A stretch of 64,000 bases of DNA from Mactromeris polynyma (taxonomy: Eukaryota > Mollusca > Bivalvia > Venerida > Mactridae), in assembly GCA_032209605.1 (NCBI GenBank), contig JASFXZ010000001.1:23998619-24062618 (forward strand), read 5' to 3'. This document shows, piece after piece, positions 52,701 to 58,700 of the stretch. The notes beneath the pieces are model-generated. The model made no database searches, was not told where the DNA came from, and saw only the letters and a list, made by a program, of their open reading frames with translations. Numbering within the stretch: position 1 is the stretch's first letter; the number at the start of each line of letters is the position of its first letter. The position numbers and the translations under genes are program-made.

Positions 52701-54227
52701 ATTGGTGTATGGAGAAGGTTGTTGTATGGAGAAGGTTGGTGTATGGAGAAGGTTGGTGTATGGAGAAGGTTGTTGTATGGAGAAGGTTGTTGTATGGAGA
52801 AGGTTGGTGTATGGAGAAGGTTGTTGTATGGAGAAGGTTGGTGTATGGAGAAGGTTGTTGTATGGAGAAGGTTGTGTATGGAGAAGGTTGGTGTATGGAG
52901 AAGGTTGTTGTATGGAGAAGGTTGGTGTATGGAGGAGGTTGTTGTATGGAGAAGGTTGTTGTATGGAGAAGGTTGTTGTATGGAGAAGGTTGTGTATGGA
53001 GAAGGTTGTTGTATGGAGCAGATTGGTGTATGGAGAAGGTTGGTGTAAGGAGAACATTGGTTTATGGAGAAGATTTGTATATGCAGAAGATCGTTGGGGG
53101 ATTTTGTCGAGTGAAAGATGTTTTTTGCGGGACAAATTGTTGGAAGGATGTTGTTGCAGTCTTACGTTTGTTGCAATGTTGCTGCTGTTTCGTTTTTGTA
53201 TGGATTGTCCCCGATTTTGATGTCAACTTTTCTTAATGAAGGAAAAAGTGTGTGGACGATGACTTGGCAATGAACATCTTGATTTTTACGAAATGTATGT
53301 CAATAGTGATCCATCGAGTACACGCTTGAATATTCACACATTAAAATAACATCGAAGTCTTTAATCATGTTTACAAAAATGATGCCTTATTAATGTTACC
53401 GTAGATTTTCTAATCATGAATATGAAGCAAACAATCAGCATGTAAAACTAAATTAATATGTTGTAAATGACCTTTAAATTCTAACATCGACGCGCTAAAT
53501 AACTTAAGTATATCCATCAATGAAGTCAAATAGGGAGTTGTCAATAGCGTAGAATACAACATCTATTTTGAGATAGTAATCTAACATCTAGAATGAATAA
53601 GTTTGAAACTATAATACAATTGTGATTGATGAAGTAGCATCTCAAACAGCCAATCAGGAAAGTGAAAATACTTTGCTATTATAAGATTAGTACTATTTTC
53701 GTACGTTTTAACATCTGCATAATTTCATGTGTCAGTGACCTCTACTAGTTATTTCCCGCTGTCTGTGAAATATTATTAACAGTTTATTTTGCCTCGTATT
53801 TTGAAGATTGTCGCACAATTTAAGAACACTGACACGTGACTGATTTGTCGTATTAAAGAATAATACGTCGATAAGAAGAAAAACTATGAGTGAGTTATCA
53901 GTAGAAACAAGGAAGTCCGGAGATATGATAGCAAGCTAGGAAAGTATGCAGACAGCCTTTAAACAAAACATTATTTATTCATTCAAGTCAGTAAATTGAC
54001 CCTGTGGCCTACATCAGTTCTACCATGTGAATACATAAGCAACTTCAGCCCAACATCTGAGTAAACAATGTGGAAATAACTTACAGAGGCACTGTGTCTG
54101 GTCCTTTCGCCCCATTTTATAAGCTTTTTATTCTTGGATTGTATAATGTCTTGCATGAATAAAATGGACGGATCGTAATCTAACAACATAATTACATCTA
54201 CACTTTGGTTTGTGTCGAACTCTCGAA
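16395..54227 (-). CDS. Ionotropic glutamate receptor family gene (iGluR/IR), exons 2-16, about 890 aa encoded
   Basis: Fifteen coding exons join in phase: 54227-54085, 48295-48183, 40355-40255, 37165-36843, 33257-33072, 32107-31895, 31105-30893, 28786-28686, 24003-23904, 22804-22627, 21277-21119, 20669-20449, 20015-19883, 19484-19352, 16752-16395. Assuming a signal exon of about 38 residues, the product is about 929 aa, normal for the family. Order: amino-terminal domain (39-469), S1 (470-596), TM1, pore loop (about 620-650), TM3 (about 660-685), S2, TM4 (about 852-875), tail. The ligand-binding Arg is present (ISIQSDREKEVDF). S2 has GGSAWEDIF and an Asp in WIGDATS where AMPA/kainate receptors carry Glu, and both disulfide Cys. 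TM3 reads TYCGNLIAFLT instead of SYTANLAAFLT. This points to a divergent protostome iGluR or ATD-bearing IR (IR93a/delta-like); the subclass is uncertain. It would act as a tetrameric cation channel in the plasma membrane. Confidence 0.93.
16843..18780. repeat. 44-bp tandem array, about 44 copies, in iGluR intron 15
   Basis: A 44-bp unit containing GTCATAATGATGATGCTTCT and ATTATATGGTATAGGGAAT repeats with single-base variants (GTTATG/ATTATG/CTTATG, GCTTCT/GCTTTT). It starts about 90 bases upstream, in gene sense, of the exon 16 acceptor. Confidence 0.97.
19352..19484 (-). CDS. iGluR exon 15: S2 lobe with disulfide Cys
   Basis: The acceptor is ATACATTCCAG| and the donor is GGGA|GTATGT (phase 2). 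It encodes the Asp of the ligand site with the previous exon (GDATSIELH). NCDLMK aligns with the conserved CDTMK segment carrying the S2 disulfide Cys, and GFPNNSPHVQTFSRE matches the usual PKGSPL region. Confidence 0.93.
19883..20015 (-). CDS. iGluR exon 14: middle of S2
   Basis: The acceptor is TGTATTTCAG| and the donor is GATAG|GTAAGA (phase 1). The exon ends in VKQGNYAWI, the family motif V(K/R)xGxYA(F/Y) just before the acidic ligand residue. Confidence 0.93.
20016..21118 (-). other. Short array-free introns around iGluR exons 13-14
   Basis: The introns at 20016-20448 and 20670-21118, like the one at 19485-19882, are 400-450 bases long and carry no tandem array. They contrast with the rest of the gene. 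The 20760-21060 stretch is very AT-rich. Exon 13 lies between the two introns and is listed separately. Confidence 0.8.
20449..20669 (-). CDS. iGluR exon 13: pore exit, TM3 and start of S2
   Basis: The acceptor is CTACTGTAACAG| and the donor is TTTGCC|GTACGT (phase 0). It encodes SISGRTLVSFWWLFC and TYCGNLIAFLT (TM3, with the normally conserved SYTANLAAF changed), then KWGTLGGSAWEDIF. In that last segment the Thr usual after Ser in the ligand site is replaced by Ala. Confidence 0.95.
21119..21277 (-). CDS. iGluR exon 12: TM1 and pore loop
   Basis: The acceptor is ACTATGATGCAG| and the donor is GTCAAG|GTAAGT (phase 1). TM1 is VLALILVTIMGFLM. The pore helix is SSFWYMYGALLCQG, in which the residue aligned with the Q/R editing site is Cys and the next residue is Gln. 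ADAR-type Q/R editing at that position would not apply. Confidence 0.92.
21480..22626. repeat. 22-bp tandem array, about 48 copies, abutting the exon 11 donor (intron 11)
   Basis: The plus-strand unit contains CACCAATAGAAACATGGTAA. In gene sense it reads TTTCTATTG|GTGAGTTACC, nearly identical to the true exon 11 border TTTCTATAG|GTAAGTTACC. The last three units next to the exon (22530-22626) are 36-bp versions. Variants alternate GGTAACTC and GGTTACTC. The left edge decays gradually from about 21600 down to 21480. Confidence 0.95.
22627..22804 (-). CDS. iGluR exon 11: S1 with ligand-binding Arg
   Basis: The acceptor is CATGTTTTCAG| and the donor is TATAG|GTAAGT (phase 1). It encodes EVDLVVAPISIQSDREK, where Arg aligns with the alpha-carboxyl-binding Arg of iGluRs, then FTYPFYYEYTTIIMKKP and the pre-TM1 helix DPFKWEVLV. 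Confidence 0.95.
23404..23655. repeat. 15-bp minisatellite in iGluR intron 10
   Basis: The unit GAGAGGTTGTTGCCC repeats about sixteen times with substitutions such as ACTCAA for GCCC. Open frames of 97-111 codons across it result from a period divisible by three. Confidence 0.9.
23656..23760 (+). repeat. tRNA-like SINE fragment
   Basis: GAGAGTCTGACTTCTGATTC leading to GGATTCGAAACCC resembles the 3' half of a tRNA with a B box. The A box is incomplete. It is best read as a truncated SINE head in intron 10. Confidence 0.4.
23904..24003 (-). CDS. iGluR exon 10: S1
   Basis: The acceptor is CATCTTTTAAAAG| and the donor is CGTGGG|GTAAAA (phase 0). It encodes YTLSEPADEKWGSF and TVYNGLIGQLQRG, matching the S1 segment that is usually DGKYG...WNGMIGEL. 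Confidence 0.92.
24120..24262. repeat. Three copies of a 50-51-bp unit
   Basis: The block ACAATAGTGCCC, AACAATAAGGTCGCGA and ACAAACTGACAAA repeats at about 24127, 24178 and 24228; the third copy diverges after GGTCGCGA. Confidence 0.85.
24263..25858. other. Single-copy part of iGluR intron 9
   Basis: No coding exon or element was recognised in either direction. The phase-matched junction from exon 9 to exon 10 needs no further exon here. Confidence 0.6.
25859..28625. repeat. 41/42-bp tandem array, about 67 copies, in iGluR intron 9
   Basis: The unit contains AAGAAGCTTTTACTTCATGT and ATACTGTAATGAGGACC. Most copies are 41 bp; a subset reads GTTTATATAC and is 42 bp. The 42-bp clusters at 26116-26340 and 27186-27410 are almost identical and 1,070 bp apart, indicating a higher-order duplication. 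The 80-88-codon frames lie in those 42-bp clusters and are artefacts. The array ends about 60 bases from the exon 9 donor. Confidence 0.97.
28686..28786 (-). CDS. iGluR exon 9: start of S1, isolated between two arrays
   Basis: The acceptor is AATTTGACAG| and the donor is TTTAC|GTGAGT (phase 2). It encodes YGPFVKKEIVNGSVVYSG and CMDLLNELAHKLNF, the start of S1 that corresponds to PYV...YEGYCIDLL in other iGluRs. Only 101 bases long, it lies between the 41-bp and 26-bp arrays and is easily missed by automated annotation. Confidence 0.92.
28868..30300. repeat. 26-bp tandem array, about 55 copies, in iGluR intron 8
   Basis: The unit is GTAATATCATATATATGG followed by TAGAGGTT. Copies are almost identical; rare variants are TCATTTAT, TCATGTAT and one GGAAGAG. 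The homogeneity suggests recent expansion. The array begins about 80 bases from the exon 9 acceptor. Confidence 0.97.
30301..30892. other. Intron 8 remainder with a degenerate inverted-repeat tract
   Basis: Between about 30620 and 30770 motifs AATTCACG, ATCACGATT, AATCGTGA and their inversions recur, suggesting a degenerate palindromic element. No coding sequence was recognised, and the 63-73-codon frames here are unsupported. Confidence 0.4.
30893..31105 (-). CDS. iGluR exon 8: end of amino-terminal domain
   Basis: The acceptor is TTTGTTTTTAG| and the donor is CTTCCG|GTACAA, phase 0 at both ends. It encodes NWTPPGTQ, FSSVGYVEINGK and IFPNIKYGYNGLEFNISTLP, the family transition from amino-terminal domain to S1. 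Confidence 0.92.
31539..31694. mobile_element. Short MITE with pogo-like ends in iGluR intron 7
   Basis: The left end TATGGTCGGACC and the right end, reverse complement TACAGTCGGACC, are imperfect inverted repeats bounded by TA. It is about 155 bases long and non-coding. Confidence 0.5.
31895..32107 (-). CDS. iGluR exon 7: amino-terminal domain
   Basis: The acceptor is AACATTGCAG| and the donor is ACATGG|GTAATT, phase 0 at both ends. It begins DSFDILYSILTDVKR and ends QYEQWKTW, consistent with the periplasmic-binding-protein-like ATD. Confidence 0.9.
32245..32690. repeat. Pentanucleotide array (ACACG)n/(ACATG)n in iGluR intron 6
   Basis: Five-base units CACGA and CATGA, with interspersed ACTCATGAC, form a 440-base tract bounded by ACAAT-type units on both sides. 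The 71-117-codon minus-strand frames rich in SCRVVSCRVV are artefacts. Alternating C and T at one unit position gives a two-letter pattern along the array. Confidence 0.95.
33072..33257 (-). CDS. iGluR exon 6: amino-terminal domain
   Basis: The acceptor is GCATTTTTCAG| and the donor is ACAAAG|GTATGT, phase 0 at both ends (62 codons). It contains KFSRWLVVVYG and DNVAIIAIPEI, alternating core strands of the ATD. Confidence 0.9.
33700..34330. repeat. Degenerate CGCAACTCACA-type repeats with an inverted pair
   Basis: Motifs CGCAACTCACACGCAAC and variants (ACGCAACCCACACGCAAC) occur many times. An inverted pair (CGCAACTTATAGGTT near 33744 and AACCTATAAGTTGCG near 33907) brackets a GTTGCGA-rich core. 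It looks like an inverted-repeat element whose ends have seeded a 10-12-bp minisatellite. Confidence 0.6.
34650..36572. repeat. 36-bp tandem array, about 53 copies, in iGluR intron 5
   Basis: The unit contains GGCAGTATTCACCGTGAGCA and AGGAGAGCACAGGGAA. The 36-bp period leaves long open frames on both strands (about 280-380 codons each), made of a 12-residue unit read KAVFTVSKESTG on the plus strand and VNTAFPVLSLLT on the minus. One phase break near 35550 divides both. The location within an intron and the absence of flanking gene structure argue that it is non-coding. Confidence 0.95.
36843..37165 (-). CDS. iGluR exon 5: amino-terminal domain (largest ATD exon)
   Basis: The acceptor is AAATGAGAG| (weak pyrimidine tract) and the donor is AGAACG|GTAAGT (phase 0). 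It encodes 107 full codons with SRATYVIYVMLTMFSEKET and INIVVVCEFYCARKVF. The acceptor was chosen because it alone gives phase 1, matching exon 4. Confidence 0.88.
37940..39940. repeat. 50-bp tandem array, about 40 copies, in iGluR intron 4
   Basis: The unit contains TCTTACTTGCAACAGTTACT and CTGACATGTCAGTAGTTA. Most are 50 bp, some 49 bp (TTATAG for TTAATAG). Each carries the 12-bp perfect palindrome CTGACATGTCAG. In gene sense each also reads GCAA|GTAAGACTA, close to a 5' splice-site consensus. A subset has GAGATGTC, which breaks the palindrome. Confidence 0.97.
40255..40355 (-). CDS. iGluR exon 4: amino-terminal domain
   Basis: The acceptor is TATGTTTCAG| and the donor is CAACAG|GTGAAC (phase 1). 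It encodes DSMMVTLLGPQAITTL and LGWKLVIILHETST, typical of the ATD strand-helix-strand segment. The single-base phase 2 entry matches exon 3. Confidence 0.88.
40610..41935 (-). repeat. Dispersed repeat, copy 2 (inverted), interrupted by a transposon
   Basis: The reverse complement matches 14950-15375 at both ends (41935-41760 and 40745-40610). The 1-kb interruption between them includes the PIF/Harbinger remnant. Confidence 0.65.
40786..41462 (+). mobile_element. PIF/Harbinger-type element remnant with transposase N-terminal fragment
   Basis: The ends AGTCCCACTGTCAAGTCTTT and the reverse complement of the right end, AGTCCCACCATTACGACTTT, are imperfect inverted repeats. Between them a frame at 40920-41312 contains RRYWVRPWVLRRSIIGQY and ELRNEDGAGFRNCGRMEP. 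That is the N-terminal pattern (WVRPW, GQY, EL, F.N..RM) of Harbinger/HARBI1-like transposases. The catalytic DDE part is absent, so this is an internally deleted, non-functional copy. Confidence 0.75.
41936..43142. other. Intron 3 sequence, nothing recognised
   Basis: Single-copy AT-rich sequence. Open frames of about 60 codons on the plus strand have no recognisable similarity. Confidence 0.5.
43143..45335 (+). mobile_element. Broken LINE copy 1 (ORF1 and endonuclease remnants, 3' tail)
   Basis: From left to right: six copies of a 66-bp, 22-codon repeat (KHCEMCEQLVDQVDDIDALK; 43149-43541); an ORF1-like C-terminus with RVANDLTVKQRNTLKHLR (near 43750-43825); endonuclease remnants with FDIIELTETDIEKID, LLYAGVYFPPIGSS and MLNARTADLDDF (44130-44530); and a degenerate SDH.P region near 44790. 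The 3' end reads CTCAATAAAGATTTGAATTG, a typical LINE tail. Several frameshifts and stops break it, and no reverse transcriptase remains in this copy. It is a non-LTR retrotransposon of uncertain clade. Confidence 0.75.
43149..43541 (+). repeat. 66-bp in-frame tandem repeat in the LINE ORF1 remnant
   Basis: Six near-identical units encode a 22-residue acidic, Cys-containing peptide (CEMCEQL(V/A)DQVDDID). Near identity among the units contrasts with the decay of the rest of the element, so the expansion came later. Confidence 0.9.
45336..46990 (+). mobile_element. Broken LINE copy 2 (endonuclease and reverse transcriptase remnants)
   Basis: A second endonuclease segment (LITADLNARTGNLIEY; 45460-45510, continuing to 45641) shows that this is a separate copy. 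Fragments of the linker to the reverse transcriptase follow (about 46080-46230). Reverse transcriptase remnants include LFNRFYRTGEIPSNS (near 46450), NYRGIALIETFSKLN (near 46537) and GFREKRTCAT (near 46838). Multiple frameshifts and stops make it a pseudogene. Confidence 0.75.
47559..47795. mobile_element. 237-bp MITE with about 50-bp inverted ends
   Basis: The left end TGAGCGCTGCTATGGGATTT and the reverse complement of the right end TGAGCGCTGCTGTACGATTT continue as inverted repeats through CCAACCTCTTCT and GTGACGTC. The interior contains additional TGACGTCA palindromes. No coding capacity. Confidence 0.8.
48183..48295 (-). CDS. iGluR exon 3: amino-terminal domain
   Basis: The acceptor is CTTTCTTTCAG| and the donor is GGCAAG|GTAAAT (phase 2). 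It encodes RQKRHISVYDICGDELKPAQ and FTDPNCLTDL. The phases match exon 2 (0) and exon 4 (2), which is the main support, as this part of the ATD is poorly conserved. The 17-bp array starts about 140 bases upstream in gene sense. Confidence 0.82.
48433..53085. repeat. 17-bp minisatellite, about 270 copies, in iGluR intron 2
   Basis: The unit GTATGGAGAAGGTTGTT is almost free of C on the plus strand and has no stop codon in any plus-strand frame. Because 17 is not divisible by three, each frame cycles through all three readings (MEKVVVWRRLLYGEGCC). This yields overlapping open frames of up to 758 codons that are not genes. Two positions vary independently (GAGAAGG/GAGGAGG and TTGTTG/TTGGTG). About 1,376 bp are duplicated in tandem (roughly 50310-51686 and 51686-53060). 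Confidence 0.98.
53086..54084. other. Single-copy part of iGluR intron 2
   Basis: No exon or element was recognised. The junction from exon 2 to exon 3 is in phase without any exon here. Confidence 0.6.
54085..54227 (-). CDS. iGluR exon 2: start of the amino-terminal domain
   Basis: The acceptor is TTTATGTTTTCAG| and the donor is GCCTCT|GTAAGT (phase 0). It encodes REFDTNQSVDVIMLLDYD and SILFMQDIIQSKNKKLIKW. It enters in phase 1, so a first exon with the signal peptide is required upstream. Confidence 0.87.
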
Positions 54228-54289
54228 CTGAAAACATAAATAACAAATAAACAATTTGTGTATGAAAAACAATAACATTATGCACAATT

Positions 54290-54520
54290 TCAGTATGAGA
54301 AATATCAATAATTTCAGTATAAAATACTGAACTTTCAGTATGTGTGAAATATCAACCATCTCAGTATAAAATACACGAACACTTTCAGTATGTGTGAAAC
54401 ATCAACCCTCTCAGTATAAAATACACGAACACTTTCAGTATGTGTGAAACATCAACCATCTCAGTATAAAATACACGAACACTTTCAGTATGTGTGAAAC
54501 ATCAACCATCTCAGTATAAA
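54290..54520. repeat. About 50-bp tandem repeat, four copies, in intron 1
   Basis: The block ACTTTCAGTATGTGTGAAAC and ATCAACCATCTCAGTATAAA recurs four times, the first copy diverged. Related CAGTATGA-containing bits occur up to 55200. Confidence 0.9.
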
Positions 54521-54542
54521 ACAAAACAATAGGAACATTTGT

Positions 54543-55043
54543 GTGGTCTGATGCCAAAGTGAACTAAGCCTAGCGTAGGTCATTTTGAGAAAATTTACTT
54601 TAAAGTATTTTTAATTCCCCATAAGAGACGACAATTGCTAGACAACATATGAAGTATTCATGTCGATATTTTGTGATATAGCAATGAATTGTTATTCATA
54701 GCCAAATGATATTTATTTGCAGTTTAAAAAAAAGAGGATTTTGTGTGGGACTCTCTGTTCATTTTGGCGTGCATACTTTAATTCAAGATTTGAATTAATG
54801 CCTAAGCGAACTACTGGTTCCTAGTTAAGTCTGGCTTAGTTACGTGAAAAGACCTATTCAAAATCTCCCGCTATAGACATCTTAAGAAACTGGAAACCTT
54901 ACTAAAATAAAGATATATTTTTGGAGAGTAACAAGGAAGCTGGAAACCTTACTAAAATAAAGATCTCATTTTGAAGAGTAACAAGGAGTTGATAACTCAA
55001 TTTTCACTAATATGTGGGTTAGTTCACTTTGGTATCAGACCAC
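54543..55043. mobile_element. 501-bp MITE with about 26-bp inverted ends
   Basis: The left end GTGGTCTGATGCCAAAGTGA and the reverse complement of the right end GTGGTCTGATACCAAAGTGA continue as ACTAA(G/C)CC. The interior holds a roughly 50-bp direct duplication (CTGGAAACCTTACTAAAATA near 54890 and 54940). Non-coding. Confidence 0.8.
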
Positions 55044-55432
55044 CCATTATCAGTAAGAAAACAACATCAACATGAACAGTTTCAGTGTGAAAAACAGTGA
55101 CAACATGAACGGCTTGTATGGGAATCATCGTAACAATATACGCAATTTCAGTATGAAAGGTAACATACATCAATACGATCACTTTCAGCAAGAAAACAAT
55201 AACAAAGGCCTTAATTTGTAATCTTCAATGAATAACAATTCAAAAAACTTAGTCGAGTTTGTACTCTGAAACCGGTATTTTTAACACAGAAACCCACCCG
55301 TAAAAACATTTAAATCGTGTAAATCATATAATCTGTTTTATGATGCACACGAGATTTATGTGCTATGAAATATGGATACTGAGTGCCCCTGCTTTGTATA
55401 CAGACAGTGTGAGATTTTACGATACGATTTAC

Positions 55433-55540
55433 AGAATAATTCATAAGCTGAAACTACGTTTCGATTCAGTGCAACACAAAACACAGTGACAATAACATAT
55501 AAACACTGAATAGAGAAGCAGAATGTGATCGGGAACTCAT
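55433..55540 (-). CDS. Candidate iGluR exon 1 (signal peptide), reading frame unresolved
   Basis: A minus-strand ATG (55540-55538) opens a signal-peptide-like stretch (LFSVYMLLSLCFVL) but meets TGA after 24 codons. The overlapping frame, whose only upstream start is TTG, reads CLYVIVTVFCVALNRNVVSA and reaches TATTCT|GTAAAT in phase 1, exactly the phase exon 2 needs. A one-base sequence error, an indel, or a different first exon could explain the conflict. It is kept only as a candidate. Confidence 0.35.
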
Positions 55541-55789
55541 CAGTCAAAAAGCTTTGACGGAATGTATTTGAATAGAATCCATTTTAAACAAACAGTGAAA
55601 ATACTGATACATGTATCAAGATGGGGACTCAAATGAGGTGTTTGTGTTGAAACATTTTTGAGTATTAAAAAGGCGGTAAATGAAACCATTCGTATTTCGT
55701 CACAATTGCATGACTTGAAATAACCTTGCACGAGTGTTGAATGTAATTACTTTTAAAAGCATTACTATCGATCTATTGTAGGAAATAAA

Positions 55790-58700
55790 TCGTGTCCACT
55801 AGGCTATATCTTACACACCCCTCTGATCTACGTAGACTTGATGGTAACGATCGTGTCCACTAGGCTATATCTTACACATTCCTCTGATCTAAGTAGACTG
55901 GATGGTAACGATCGTGTCCACTACGCTAGATCTTACACATCCCTCTGATCTACGTAGACTTGATGGTAACGATCGTGTCCACTAGTCTAGATCTTACACA
56001 TTCCTCTGATCTACGTAGACTTGATGGTAACGATCGTGTCCACTAGGCTATATCTTACACATTCCTCTGATCTACGTAGACTTGATGGTAACGATCGTGT
56101 CCACTAAGCTAGATCTTACACATTCCTCTGATCTACGTAGACTTGATGGTAACGATCGTGTCCACTACGCTAGATCTTACACATCCCTCTGATCTACGTA
56201 GACTGGATGGTACACTACGCTAGATCTTATACATTCCTCTGATCTACGTAGACTGGATGGTACACTACGCTAGATCTTACACATCCCTCTGATCTACGTA
56301 GACTGAATGGTACACTACGCTAGATCTTACACATCCCTCTGATCTACGTAGACTGGATGGTACACTACGCTAGATCTTACACATCCCTCTGATCTACGTA
56401 GACTGAATGGTATACTACGCTAGATCTTGCACATCCCTCTGATCTACGTAGACTTGATGGTAACGATCGTGTCCACTACGCTAGATCTTACACATTCCTC
56501 TGATCTACGTAGACTGGATGGTACACTACGCTAGATCTTACACATTCCTCTGATCTACGTAGACTTGATGGTAACGATCGTGTCCACTACGCTATATCTT
56601 ACACATTCCTCTGATCTACGTAGACTGGATGGTACACTACGCTAGATCTTACACATCCCTCTGATCTACGTAGACTGGATGGTACACTACGCTAGATCTT
56701 ACACATTCCTCTGATCTACGTAGACTTGATGGTAACGATCGTGTCCACTACGCTAGATCTTACACATTCCTCTGATCTACGTAGACTGGATGGTACACTA
56801 CGCTAGATCTTACACATCCCTCAGATCTACGTAGACTTGATGGTAACGATCGTGTCCACTACGCTAGATCTTACACATTCCTCTGATCTACGTAGACTGG
56901 ATGGTACACTACGCTAGATCTTACACATTCCTCTGATCTACGTAGACTGGATGGTACACTACGCTAGATCTTACACATCCCTCTGATCTACGTAGACTTG
57001 ATGGTAACGATCGTGTCCACTACGCTAGATCTTACACATTCCTCTGATCTACGTAGACTTGATAGTAACGATCGTGTCCACTACGCTAGATCTTACACAT
57101 CCCTCTGATCTACGTAGACTGGATGGTACACTACGTTAGATCTTACACATCCCTCTGATCTACGTAGACTGGATGGTACACTACGCTAGATCTTACACAT
57201 CCCTCTGATCTACGTAGACTGGATGGTAACGATCGTGTCCACTAGGCTATATCTTACACATCCCTCTGATCTACGTAGACTGGATGGTAACGATCGTGTC
57301 CACTACGCTAGATCTTACACATTCCTCTGATCTACGTAGACTGGATGGTACACTGCGCTAGATCTTACACATTCCTCTGATCTACGTAGACTGGATGGTA
57401 CACTACGCTAGATCTTACACATCCCTCTGATCTACGTAGACTGGATGGTACACTACGCTAGATCTTACACATCCCTCTGATCTACGTAGACTGGATGCTA
57501 ACAATCGTGTCCACTACGCTAGATCTTACACATCCCTCTGATCTACGTAGACTGGATGGTAACAATCGTGTCCACTACGCTAGATCTTACACATCCCTCT
57601 GATCTACGTAGATTTGATGGTAACAATCGTGTCCACTACGCTAGATCTTACACATCCCTCTGATCTACGTAGACTTGATGGTAACGATCGTGTCTACTAC
57701 GCTAGATCTTACACATCCCTCTGATCTACGTAGACTGGATGGTAACAAACGTGTCCACTACGCTAGATCTTACACATTCCTCTGATCTGCGTAGACTGGA
57801 TGGTAACAATCGTGTCCACTACGCTAGATCTTACACATCCCTCTGATCTACGTAGACTGGATGGTAACAATCGTGTCCACTACGCTAGATCTTACACATC
57901 CCTCTGATCTACGTAGACTGGATGGTAACAATCGTGTCCACTACGCTAGATCTTACACATCCCTCTGATCTACGTAGACTTGATGGTAACGATCGTGTCC
58001 ACTACGCTAGATCTTACACATCCCTCTGATCTACGTAGACTTGATGGTAACGATCATGTCCACTAGGCTAGATCTTACACATCCCTCTGATCTACGTAGA
58101 CTTGATGGTAACGATCGTGTCCACTAGGCTATATCTTACACATCCCTCTGATCTACGTAGACTTGATGGTACACTGCGCTAGATCTTACACATCCCTCTG
58201 ATCTACGTAGACTTGATGGTAACGATCGTGTCCACTACGCTAGATCTTACACATCCCTCTGATCTACGTAGACTTGATGGTAACGAACGTGTCCACTACG
58301 CTAGATCTTACACATCCCTCTGATCTACGTAGACTTGATGGTAACGATCGTGTCCACTACGCTAGATCTTACACATTCCTCTGATCTACGTAGACTTGAT
58401 GGTAACGATCGTGTCAACTAGGCTAGATCTTACACATCCCTCTGATCTACGTAGACTTGATGGTAACGATCGTGTCCACTAGGCTAGATCTTACACACCC
58501 CTCTGATCTACGTAGACTTGATGGTAACGATCGTGTCCACTACGCTAGATCTTACACATCCCTCTGATCTACGTAGACTGCATGGTAACGATCGTGTCCA
58601 CTAGGCTAGATCTTACACACCCCTCTGATCTACGTAGACTTGATGGTAACGATCGTGTCCACTAGGCTAGATCTTACACATTCCTCTGATCTACGTAGAC

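Noticed and set aside
48436..53236. Overlapping plus-strand open frames up to 758 codons and a 461-codon minus-strand frame
   Set aside because: They are all readings of the stop-free 17-bp unit; three frames are open at once and the region is an intron of a minus-strand gene.
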